Source of the DNA: Acidimicrobiaceae bacterium
GTDB lineage: Bacteria; Actinomycetota; Acidimicrobiia; Acidimicrobiales; RAAP-2
Length of the DNA: 64,000 nt
Direction: 5' to 3'
Assembly (NCBI GenBank): GCA_003162475.1
Contig: PMOI01000015.1
Coordinates: 62,001-126,000, forward strand
Positions 29,229-38,256 of this stretch are shown here, piece after piece. Positions within the stretch are counted from its first letter, which is position 1, and every line of letters begins with the position of its first letter. Both the position numbers and the translations under genes were made by a program. The notes under the pieces were generated by a model. That model saw nothing but the letters and a program-made list of their open reading frames with translations. It made no database searches and was not told the origin of the DNA.

Positions 29229-31222
29229 TGCCCGTTCGCTACGGCTACCGTCGCTTCGGCGAGGACGACGACTTCAACGACCTCGACGTCGAGGAGATGC
29301 TGGCGCACTTGGCGGACGACTTCATGGAGAGTGGTGACCTCGACGACGCCATGGACCGACTGCTGCGCGACGGCTACACGACGGAGGATGGTGAACGCGT
29401 GGAAGGTCTGCGAGACCTCCTCGATCGAACCAGGAAGAAGCGCCGCGAACTCGAGCAACAAGGCGACCCCGACGGCGAGATGCAGCGCTACCGCGAGTGG
29501 CTCGAAGACATCGAGGCACTCGAGTCGAGCGAACTCGACGAACTCATGGCTGACGCGGAGGCGTCAGAGGACGAGCGCCGTCAAGAGGTGACGCGTGACC
29601 TCGTCGATCAGAAGAAGATGCAACGCGAACTCATGAGCGACTCGCTCGGCGACCGCCTGGGGGAGTACCGCGACTACGAGTTCGTGTCCTCGAAGGCTCG
29701 CGAGGAGTTCGAGGAGCTGTTGAGTGAACTCGAACGCGACGTGCTCGACACGTACTTCGAGAACTCCAAGGAGTTCATGGGTCGCCCGGACCCGGAAGAA
29801 CTCGCGCGAATGCGCGACATGATGGACGCGCTTTCGACGATGATCGAACAAGACCGGCGTGGTGAGGATCTCGATCCCACGTTCCAAGACTTCATGGAGA
29901 AGTTCGGTGATTTCTTTCCCGGCGCCGAGAGTCTCGAGGACGTCATTCGCGCGATGGCCGAACGCGCCGCGGCCGCGGAAGCGATGTTCAACTCGCTGTC
30001 CAGTGAGCAGCAAGGCGAGCTCCGCGCGCTCTTTGACGAGATGATGCAGAACATGGAGCTCAACTTCTCGATGAATCGACTGGTGTCGAACCTGCGTCAA
30101 GCGACGCCCGACATCGACTGGGGTCGCGCGCACCGCATGCGCGGTCAAGACGGTTCGCCCTTCGCCCAAGCCACGTCAGTGGCTGAACAGCTCGGCCAAC
30201 TAAAGGGCCTCGAGGACTTCCTCGGTCAGAGTCACGCCGCCCAGGGACTACCCGAAGTCGACGTGGGGGCCGTTCGGCGCAACCTCGGCGACGACGCCGC
30301 GCGCCACGTCCAACGTCTACAGAAAGCCCTTCAGGGACTAAAGGACCAAGGTTTCATCGACCGCCAGAGCAACCGCTTGAAACTGAGCGCGAAGGGGATC
30401 CGCAAGATTGGCCAGATCGCCCTTAAGGATCTCTTCAACCAACTCCACGACTCTTCGACCATCGGTGCGCACCCGGTGGCGACGCTGGCTCGTGGTGGCG
30501 ACCGCGAAGAGACCGCGAAACCTTGGGAACCAGGGGAGGCCTTCGCGCTGCATCTGCCCAAGACGCTGAAGAACGCTCTGTTGCGACAAGGCCCCGGTAC
30601 TCCGTTGCAACTGCATCCCGACGACTTCGAGGTGGAGGAGTACGAGGCGTCACGGCGTTCGGCGACGGTGTTCGCCATTGACCTGTCCCTCTCGATGGCC
30701 ATGCGGGGCAACCTCGTGCCGGCGAAGAAGATGGTGCTGGCGCTCACCCAACTGATTCGTTCGAAGTTTCCGCGTGACTTCGTGGCCGTGGTGGGCTTTG
30801 GCGAAACGGCACAAGAGCTGAAAATCGACGATATTCCGGCCCTGACGATCGACTACAACTACGGCACCAACCTCCAGCACGCGCTGGCCCTCAGCCGTCA
30901 CCTCCTTCGAAACGAGCGCGGTGAGCGCCAGATCGTGGTCGTGACCGACGGCGAGCCGACGGCCCACCTGACGGCCTCGGGCGAACCTTTCTTTTCCTGG
31001 CCCCCCGTGAAGGAGACCCTCGACAAGACCATGGCCGAGGTGCTGCGCTGCACCAAGGCGGGACTCACGATCAACACCTTCGCCCTCGACATCGAGCGCA
31101 GCCAGTTCCCCTTTGTCGAGCAAATTGCTCGTGTGAACGGTGGGCGACTCTTCTACACCGACGTCGACGAGCTCGGAATCTACGCCCTCGACGATTTCGT
31201 GAAACACCGCCGCGCGAGCTAG
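29228..31222 (+). CDS. VWA-domain protein (ChlD/CoxE-like) partnered with the AAA+ ATPase
   Basis: MIDAS-like FAIDLSLSMAMRGN; long charged helical N-terminus; start overlaps preceding stop. Confidence 0.88.
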   Translation: MPVRYGYRRFGEDDDFNDLDVEEMLAHLADDFMESGDLDDAMDRLLRDGYTTEDGERVEGLRDLLDRTRKKRRELEQQGDPDGEMQRYREWLEDIEALESSELDELMADAEASEDERRQEVTRDLVDQKKMQRELMSDSLGDRLGEYRDYEFVSSKAREEFEELLSELERDVLDTYFENSKEFMGRPDPEELARMRDMMDALSTMIEQDRRGEDLDPTFQDFMEKFGDFFPGAESLEDVIRAMAERAAAAEAMFNSLSSEQQGELRALFDEMMQNMELNFSMNRLVSNLRQATPDIDWGRAHRMRGQDGSPFAQATSVAEQLGQLKGLEDFLGQSHAAQGLPEVDVGAVRRNLGDDAARHVQRLQKALQGLKDQGFIDRQSNRLKLSAKGIRKIGQIALKDLFNQLHDSSTIGAHPVATLARGGDREETAKPWEPGEAFALHLPKTLKNALLRQGPGTPLQLHPDDFEVEEYEASRRSATVFAIDLSLSMAMRGNLVPAKKMVLALTQLIRSKFPRDFVAVVGFGETAQELKIDDIPALTIDYNYGTNLQHALALSRHLLRNERGERQIVVVTDGEPTAHLTASGEPFFSWPPVKETLDKTMAEVLRCTKAGLTINTFALDIERSQFPFVEQIARVNGGRLFYTDVDELGIYALDDFVKHRRAS

Positions 31223-31310
31223 ACGGAAACCGCTCCCACCAGGGAGTTCAATAATTCGATTTGCTATTCCCCCAAAACCCCGCAACAATGACACCGTTGT
31301 AATTACATCG

Positions 31311-31619
31311 GTGGTAATTTCCGCCGACGGGGAGGGTTACCAGGTGGAAATCGTCGAACTTTTGAGCGGTATGGAAGATCGTGGCTGGCAAGCTCGGTCG
31401 AACTGCATGGGCGTGGACCCGGATCTCTTCTTTCCCGAGCGTGGTGCGTCCACCCGCGAAGCCAAAGAGGTCTGTCGCGGTTGTGTGGTTCGTGAGGACT
31501 GCCTCGAGTACGCGCTTGAGAACGGTGAGAAGTTCGGAATCTGGGGTGGCATGAGCGAGCGAGAGCGTCGTCGACTTCGTCGGGCGCGCGCGATCGAACG
31601 TCGTGCGCAGGCTGGTTGA
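31311..31619 (+). CDS. WhiB-family regulator
   Basis: C...VCRGCVVREDCLEYAL, GIWGGMSERERRRLRR. Confidence 0.92.
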   Translation: MVISADGEGYQVEIVELLSGMEDRGWQARSNCMGVDPDLFFPERGASTREAKEVCRGCVVREDCLEYALENGEKFGIWGGMSERERRRLRRARAIERRAQAG

Positions 31620-31623
31620 TCGG

Positions 31624-32439
31624 CTACGCCAGTCGAGCTTCGATCGTTCTTTCGTAGCTCAGATCAAGTTGGTCCCAACGAGTTGGGTCTTGTGTTCGTA
31701 GCAACGCCTCGGGAATCAGTCCCACCAACTCCGCGTGATCGATCGCACCACGTGGCAGTAGATCGGAAACTTCGTCGTAGACCGTCGAGGGTCCCACCAC
31801 CAAGGGCGAGATCATGTTGCAACTGATCTGCGTGAACGCACCAACACTGAAGGCGAGCGCGCGAACTTCGGCTCGACGAATGGCCGTGGCGACGGCCCTG
31901 CCTTCGTCGAGCGAGATGCCCCGCACCCAGATATTCCACGCGACGAGGACGGCCCTCGCGCCGACAGCGCTGGCGCCCCACTTGGCGTCGGGAATCTCGG
32001 GACCGAGATCGGGAGTCAGTGTTCGAAACGCCCCTCGGCGAACCTCTGGCAGTGAACGGCTGTGTCCGTCTCCAAGCGGCCCGTAGAGAAAGACGGGCAG
32101 GTGAAAGGTGGTGGCCAGCCACGCCGCGGTCTCATCTCGCAACGCCACGGCCTCGTGAGCTCCAGTGTCCTCGAGGGCCACGAAGGGCACGACGTCGAGG
32201 ACCCCGAAGCGCGGGTGCACGCCGGTGTGGTCGCGTAGATCGAGAGTGTCCATCGCGACGGTGGCGAGCGCGCGTACGTCGCGGCGAAGTTCGCTGGGGT
32301 CGTGGATCAAGGTGAAGACACTGCGGTTATGCACCTCGTCACGGTGCCGGTCACGCAGCGAAGGGCCAGCGGCGAAACTCAGTGCGTCGAGGACGTCGAG
32401 ACGTCGTCCCTCGGAGATGTTGACAACGCACTCGAACAA
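31624..32439 (-). CDS. Glutamate formimidoyltransferase (FtcD N-domain-like)
   Basis: MFECVVNISEGRRLDVLDAL, RHRDEVHNRSVFTL, HTGVHPRFGVLDVVPF. Confidence 0.88.
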   Translation of the reverse strand: MFECVVNISEGRRLDVLDALSFAAGPSLRDRHRDEVHNRSVFTLIHDPSELRRDVRALATVAMDTLDLRDHTGVHPRFGVLDVVPFVALEDTGAHEAVALRDETAAWLATTFHLPVFLYGPLGDGHSRSLPEVRRGAFRTLTPDLGPEIPDAKWGASAVGARAVLVAWNIWVRGISLDEGRAVATAIRRAEVRALAFSVGAFTQISCNMISPLVVGPSTVYDEVSDLLPRGAIDHAELVGLIPEALLRTQDPTRWDQLDLSYERTIEARLA

Positions 32440-32448
32440 GAGGTTCGC

Positions 32449-32700
32449 TTAATGAAGGTCGCGGTTAAAGAGGCGCACGCGGCGACGTTCGCGAAGCAGG
32501 CGACGCCTTTCGCGCTCGCTCTTGCCACCCCACACGCCGTGGTCGATGTGACTGTCGAGCGCGTACACGAGGCACTGGCTTGCGACCGGACACGTGACAC
32601 AAATTCGTTGCGCGATGATCACGCCCACGCCGTCACGGGGAAAGAAGGTCTCTGCTGGATACTCGCGACACTTACCGTCGGCCATCCATTCGGTACTCAT
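32449..32700 (-). CDS. WhiB-family regulator
   Basis: DGKCREYPAETFFP, RICVTCPVASQCLVYAL, HGVWGGKSERERRRLLRERR; start at 32700. Confidence 0.9.
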   Translation of the reverse strand: MSTEWMADGKCREYPAETFFPRDGVGVIIAQRICVTCPVASQCLVYALDSHIDHGVWGGKSERERRRLLRERRRVRLFNRDLH

Positions 32701-32893
32701 ACTTACCTCCCTTCTTTCTACATCTACCCTTACTTCTACTCTCACAGTAGCGACCTTGCGCGTCACCACCGGCCACCGTTAGTTCGCTTGTTCACGAGGA
32801 ATCTGCGTCTTATAAGACCCTTAAAGATCATTGAGCGAAGTCCAGTAGAATGACCAAAGTACGTGCGTTCGTAACGCAATCGTAAGGAGTCTC

Positions 32894-33172
32894 GTGAGCC
32901 AAGTCCCGACAACAGAAGTTATCGAAGTCGTCGACCCGGTGGGTCACGTCCAAGTCATCTACCTCGGTCCGGTCGCCCCGCACTGGGAGTGCCGCATGGT
33001 CTTTGGCGACGAGGAGCAGATCCAAGCCTTCGTCGACCGCGTGGACGCGCGGCTTCGTTTCCTGCCTCCGCACGACCCGCAGTTCCGCCGCAACCGCGAA
33101 CGCGTGAACCGTGACGCCGAACGAGAGAACCTGCTCGTCGAGTGGAACCTCGGGTACGACGAAGAGTCTTAG
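32894..33172 (+). CDS. Conserved hypothetical protein
   Basis: 92-aa ORF, own start, no recognised domain. Confidence 0.6.
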   Translation: MSQVPTTEVIEVVDPVGHVQVIYLGPVAPHWECRMVFGDEEQIQAFVDRVDARLRFLPPHDPQFRRNRERVNRDAERENLLVEWNLGYDEES

Positions 33173-34299
33173 GCCAGCGGCGAGTTCGTCACTCGCTCGT
33201 ACCACACGTCGGGACTGTTGAGTTCGTTCGCGCTCGGCAGTCCGTCCACGCGCAGTAACGCGTCAAAGACACTCAGTGAGTGCTTCTCGACGAGCGCCGA
33301 CACGAAGGCCGTTGCCGCGTCGTGATGCGGTCCCTGCGTTGAGATACCAAAGAGCGCGGCGGCCGCGTCCTCACCGCGCGCGTCACTACGACGATGGCGG
33401 GTGTAGGCCTCGGCGAGGGCGGGACGTGGTCCGAGTAACTTCTCGGTGATGTCCTGCGCCGCGGCGAAGAAGAAGGCGAGCAGCACGCTCGCGGCGGCGT
33501 TGATGGCGCGCGTGGCGTCGCTCTCTTCGGGTACCTCGATGCCGTCGAGCAGGGACTCGGGATTGCTCATCATGTCGTTGATGTCGCCCGACTCCATCAA
33601 CCCCTGCAGGCGTCCCATGAGGTCACCTTGAATGGCGTTGGCCTCGTTGACCGCGTCGATGAGGAGGGCCCGTAACGCGTCACCGGTGCCGGGCTGGGAC
33701 AGGACTAACGACGCAACGAACTCTTGGGCGAGCGCGAAGACGTAGACCTCGTCATGCTCCAACGACCACTCGCTGGCGAAGTTGGCCAAATTGTTGACGA
33801 CGAGAAGGTGCTGGCCGTTGAGCCGTGGCAGCGGCAGTACCGCGAGCGACCACGCCCTCGCCGAAAAGTGGCCCGCGACCGATCCCATCTGAAAGCCCGT
33901 GAAGAGGGGACCAATGGTCGAAGAGATCTGCGCCATGAGTTGACTATTCGCGTCCGTGTCGTCGAGCTCTTCACTGCTCGACGGCGGTGCGCTCGTGACC
34001 ATGGGTTTCATCAAGGGGCGCCACTGCTCGAGGGCGGCGAGCGTGAGCGCCGAACGATTCACCGCCACGACCGTGGGTTCACTCGAAACGCCAAAGAGGG
34101 CGTCGACGTGTCGTCCGACGAGTGGGGCCAACTCTTCGAGGCGCTGGCGCTCGATGGGGAGTGGATTGGGATCACCGTCGTCACCCCGAGCGATGTTGAG
34201 CGCGAGCTGGGTGGCGGTCGTGTACCAGGCGTCGGGACCCTGTTGGCTCAACATCGAGAAGATGTCACCGAACATGTCGCCGAAGGGATTGGTCGTCAC
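33169..34299 (-). CDS. DUF2342/Zincin_2-like protein without an HExxH motif
   Basis: Overall layout of the F420-associated zincin family; expected active-site helix reads VFALAQEFVASLVL. Confidence 0.55.
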   Translation of the reverse strand: MTTNPFGDMFGDIFSMLSQQGPDAWYTTATQLALNIARGDDGDPNPLPIERQRLEELAPLVGRHVDALFGVSSEPTVVAVNRSALTLAALEQWRPLMKPMVTSAPPSSSEELDDTDANSQLMAQISSTIGPLFTGFQMGSVAGHFSARAWSLAVLPLPRLNGQHLLVVNNLANFASEWSLEHDEVYVFALAQEFVASLVLSQPGTGDALRALLIDAVNEANAIQGDLMGRLQGLMESGDINDMMSNPESLLDGIEVPEESDATRAINAAASVLLAFFFAAAQDITEKLLGPRPALAEAYTRHRRSDARGEDAAAALFGISTQGPHHDAATAFVSALVEKHSLSVFDALLRVDGLPSANELNSPDVWYERVTNSPLA

Positions 34300-35390
34300 G
34301 GCACCAACTTAGAGGGGCAGCCGAGCGTCACGTTCACCTGGTGCACGCTGGATTTGTGGTCGAAGGTGAGTTTCGCCGAGGTGTAGGCGGGGGTCAAATA
34401 GAGCGTCGACACCAACTGGTTCCAGTTGTCGATGTCCTTGCCGTTCCAGGTCGTGAGGACGTCACCCACGGCGACGTTGGCGTGCGCGGCGGCGCTGTAG
34501 CGTACGACGCCGGTCACGAGGACGCCCCCACCCTGTTCGTTCTTACCCATCACGCCGAGCTGCGCGTGACAGCCGTGTCCCGTGGCCACGACGACGGCGA
34601 CTTCGGCCACGAACTTCGCGGGGTACCAGAAGTGACGTGACGACAGCACCGCCACGACGTGACCACGCGCGTCGACGGCGATGGCGTCAACGTAACTACT
34701 GAGACTCGTGTCGGACTTCGTGGCGAGGTAGCGCACGACCCCTTGGGCGTTGATGAGGGGATCGCCGAGCGTCGTCATCGACCAGTCGTACTGAGGTGTC
34801 TTCGTCGAACCTCGAACAATCGGGGCTACGGCGACGACCGACGTGCTCGCGGGCATGGCGTCGAGCGTGAGCGCCGCGATGGGAACGCTCAAGTGCACGA
34901 TGGAAAAGCCCATGACGTTGTCTCGGCCCTTCAGCGTCACCGCGAAGTTGACCCTGGTGGCGGTGGAGCCCGTGATCAGCGCGTTAACCGGAATCGTGAC
35001 GGTCGTCACGGCGAGATTGTGGGGCAGTACCAACGCTGAGACGTGAACCACGTGGCCGGGCGTCGTGATGGTGAGGTCGACCGTACCCTTGGCCGCGGCA
35101 CGCGCCGAGGCCGGCAGCGAGCTGAGCGTGGTGGCTAGATGCGCGGGAAGGTCTCCGTTGGGCGTGCCGGCGCCTCGATTAACCATGAGGACGATGCCGC
35201 CGACCACCAAGAGCACGGCCATCACGCCCGCGATGGCGCGAGGGATGGTGGGGTGGGTTCGCATGTTGGTCGTCGTTGCCAGCGTTTCAAAGCTCGGCAG
35301 CTCACTTGGATGCACCCAGGGACGGCTTTCGGCCGAAGGTCGCGCGCGACGGCTTCGACGCCACCACCTCGTTATATCCTCCCAAGCCAC
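34296..35390 (-). CDS. Membrane-anchored HtrA/PDZ-like protein lacking GNSGGP
   Basis: TM segment, beta-rich region, PDZ-like VTGVVRYSAAAHANVAVGDVLTTWNGKDIDNWNQL; overlaps next gene by 4 nt. Confidence 0.6.
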   Translation of the reverse strand: MAWEDITRWWRRSRRARPSAESRPWVHPSELPSFETLATTTNMRTHPTIPRAIAGVMAVLLVVGGIVLMVNRGAGTPNGDLPAHLATTLSSLPASARAAAKGTVDLTITTPGHVVHVSALVLPHNLAVTTVTIPVNALITGSTATRVNFAVTLKGRDNVMGFSIVHLSVPIAALTLDAMPASTSVVAVAPIVRGSTKTPQYDWSMTTLGDPLINAQGVVRYLATKSDTSLSSYVDAIAVDARGHVVAVLSSRHFWYPAKFVAEVAVVVATGHGCHAQLGVMGKNEQGGGVLVTGVVRYSAAAHANVAVGDVLTTWNGKDIDNWNQLVSTLYLTPAYTSAKLTFDHKSSVHQVNVTLGCPSKLVP

Positions 35391-35447
35391 CTAGTGCAGG
35401 CTAGTTACGAAAGGGCTCTTGTTGGTATCGCCCTAACATCGTTACTC

Positions 35448-36452
35448 ATGGCTTTAGACGTCGCGCTTGACATTGGCACTTCGCACACGCGCCTAGCGAC
35501 CAGCCAGCGTGGCGTCTTATTCGACGAACCCACGATGGTCGCCATCGACACGAACTCGGGCGTTGTCGTCGAAGTCGGCCACGGCGCGCTCGAACTCGTC
35601 GGTCGCACGTCACGCCACGTGGTCGTGTTTCGACCCTTCAACCAAGGTGCCACCGTTGACTTCGACGTCACGGCGCGACTCATCGCCGCGCTCTTCGATC
35701 GTGCGGGTGTCTCCAAATTGAGCCGAGCACGCGTCGTCATGAGCGTCCCCTCGCTGGCCACGGCTATTGAACGACGCGCCCTTCGCCAGGCCGCCATTCA
35801 AGCCGGTGCGCGTGAAGTCTCGTTAGTGGAAGCACCGCTCGCGGCCGCGATCGGACTCGGACTTCCGGTCCAAGACCCCGTGGGATCGGCCGTGACGCTC
35901 ATGGGCGCGGGCGCGTCCGAAGCGGCCATCATCTCGCTCGGGGGCATCGTCACCGGCGGGGCACGTCGACTCGGCGGCAACGACGTGGACGCGGCCATCG
36001 CGACGTCGCTGCGACTCAACATTGGGGTTGTCGTGGCACCCTCGATTGTCGAGATGCTCAAGTGCACGCTTGCCTCCGCACTCGGACGAACGGCGGGACT
36101 CGTCGAAGTCGTGCTCGCGCGCAGCGTGGACCGAGGAGATCCCGTTGAAGTTGAAGTGAGCGCCGAGTTGGTGAACGGGGCCTTGCACGACGTACTCAAC
36201 TCGACGATTCGCATGATCGAAGAGTGCTTCGGTGACGCACCGCCCGATCTTTCCCAGGACGTCAGCGCGCGGGGCATGACGCTGGTCGGCGGGCACGCCA
36301 ACTTGAGTGACGTCGCGGAACTCGTCGCCACGGCGACCGGTGTGGAAGTAAACGTGGCCCCGCAGGCCGACCTCGTGGTCATCCAAGGACTTCAAGCCTG
36401 TCTCGAGGAGATGGCTTCGCTCCACGCGCTGTTTCGTAGCGCCGACCGTTAG
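35448..36452 (+). CDS. MreB/actin-like protein with altered nucleotide-binding motifs
   Basis: [45 protein letters not shown]; ATG at 35448. Confidence 0.75.
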   Translation: [334 protein letters not shown]

Positions 36453-37081
36453 TCCTCGGTACTTCGAAGCTGCGTCACTGCCGAGCGCACCTGCCAGTCG
36501 CGGTCCTCGCCGGCCTCGTCGAGCGCGGCGTCGATATCGGGGCCTTCGAAGTTCGACAGGGCCACAATGGCCCGACGTCGAATCGGCGGCTTGTCCTTCA
36601 GTGACGCGATGATCGTCGATCGCGCCCGGTCGTCGCCGATGGCGCCGAGCGCGGCGATGGCTGACTCACGACAACGCGCGTCGCCGTGATCTCTGGCGAC
36701 GTGGCACAGTTCGTCGACCGCGTCGACGTAGAGATGTTCACCGAGCGCGAAGGCGGCGCCGTCGACGACGAGGGCGTCTTCGTCGTCGAGCATCCCCGCG
36801 ACTTCCAGGAGTATCGGGGGATCCTCCAATGGCGCGTGCGCCAACTGCTGTAGTGCGTCACGACGTACCTCGACGTCGCTGTCGCGTAGGGCTCGAAGCC
36901 AGAGGTCGCTCGTCATGAGCGACTGACGTACCAGTCCGCGAAGCGCCAACACTCGACGACGGGTGACGGGCGATTCGACGTTGGCCATGAGCAGTGCGGT
37001 ATTGTCCGCGCTGCTCGCGAAACTTGCGCGTAGGAGTTCATTCTCGAACGGCTCAACTATTCTGGGCTCATCACTACGCAC
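36449..37081 (-). CDS. HEAT-repeat protein
   Basis: Repeats such as DSDVEVRRDALQQLA, DARCRESAIAALGAIGD, DKPPIRRRAIVALSNF. Confidence 0.75.
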   Translation of the reverse strand: MRSDEPRIVEPFENELLRASFASSADNTALLMANVESPVTRRRVLALRGLVRQSLMTSDLWLRALRDSDVEVRRDALQQLAHAPLEDPPILLEVAGMLDDEDALVVDGAAFALGEHLYVDAVDELCHVARDHGDARCRESAIAALGAIGDDRARSTIIASLKDKPPIRRRAIVALSNFEGPDIDAALDEAGEDRDWQVRSAVTQLRSTED

Positions 37082-37126
37082 GCCCCTATTTCAGCACGAG
37101 GCGGACTTCTTCGTTGGCCGACCAAG

Positions 37127-38209
37127 TTGCTCGTATTCGTGCTGGTCATCGTGGCCATCATTTTCGTGCTCGAGACCCTGCACACCAACGACTACCTGAT
37201 CTCGCCGGGCAACGCGACGCCGGTCGCGCCGCTGGTGAAGATCCACGGCGTTGCCACGAACCCACGTCACGACAAGATAATGCTCGCCGACGTGTTCGAA
37301 CAGCAGCTGACAGTACTGGGTTGGATCGCGACGCACTTTCAGTCGCACGTACAGATCATCACGGCCAATGAACTCGTGGAACCGGGCGTTCCCCTCGATG
37401 AACTCAGCGCGCAGGGATTCCTTCAGATGAGTGACGCCAAGCAAGCCGCCGAGACGGCAGCCTTTCGGGCGGTCGGTTGGCCCGTTCCGGCGACGAGTAC
37501 GGGCACCATCGTGACGGCCGTCGTCGCACCGTCGCCGGCGAGGTCGGCCAGCGTGAAGGTAGGTGACGAGATCATTGGTATCAACACGACGACGATTCGT
37601 TCGAGTTGTCAACTCATTGGTTACGTGCACGTGCTCGCGCCGAAGACGCCCTTGACGTTGCACGTGCGTCCCGTGAAGATCTCGAAGACCGGCGTGTTGA
37701 CCTACGGAGCGCCCACCAACGTCAAACTCGCCACGGCCAAAGCACCGACGGGCGTCGCGAGCACGGGGTGTCCCGGAGTAACGGGCGCCGACCGGTCGTT
37801 CCTCGGCGTCAGCGTCGAGGACGGCTTCAGCTACAAGTTGCCCGCAACGGTCACCATCAACACTGCCAACATCGGCGGCCCTTCCGCCGGTCTCGCGATG
37901 ACGTTGTCGCTCATCAACGAACTCAGTAGTGGCTCGTTGACCGGCCACCACGTGATCGCCGTCACCGGCACCATCGACGCGCAGGGCAACGTCGGACCCG
38001 TCGGTGGCGTAGAGGAGAAGGCCGTCGCGGTCGCACGCGCGGGGGCGTCATATTTCTTCGTGCCCGATGGCGGCGGCGACGTCGCGGCCGCACGCGACGC
38101 GCACCAGCAGGGTCTCAAGATAATTCCGGTCACGACGCTGAAACAGGTCCTCGGCGAACTGCGCTCTCTCGGCGGTGCCAAACCCCAGCCCCTTACTGCG
38201 CCCTCCTGA
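37127..38209 (+). CDS. PDZ / Lon-like (S16, YlbL-type) membrane protease
   Basis: N-terminal TM, PDZ-like region, VNTANIGGPSAGLAMTLSLINEL with catalytic Ser, later GGVEEKAVAVARAG; start codon uncertain. Confidence 0.83.
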   Translation: MLVFVLVIVAIIFVLETLHTNDYLISPGNATPVAPLVKIHGVATNPRHDKIMLADVFEQQLTVLGWIATHFQSHVQIITANELVEPGVPLDELSAQGFLQMSDAKQAAETAAFRAVGWPVPATSTGTIVTAVVAPSPARSASVKVGDEIIGINTTTIRSSCQLIGYVHVLAPKTPLTLHVRPVKISKTGVLTYGAPTNVKLATAKAPTGVASTGCPGVTGADRSFLGVSVEDGFSYKLPATVTINTANIGGPSAGLAMTLSLINELSSGSLTGHHVIAVTGTIDAQGNVGPVGGVEEKAVAVARAGASYFFVPDGGGDVAAARDAHQQGLKIIPVTTLKQVLGELRSLGGAKPQPLTAPS

Positions 38210-38256
38210 GCGTTCTAAGCCAAAATCCTGGTGCGCCACGCCGTAGTCTTGAAGGA

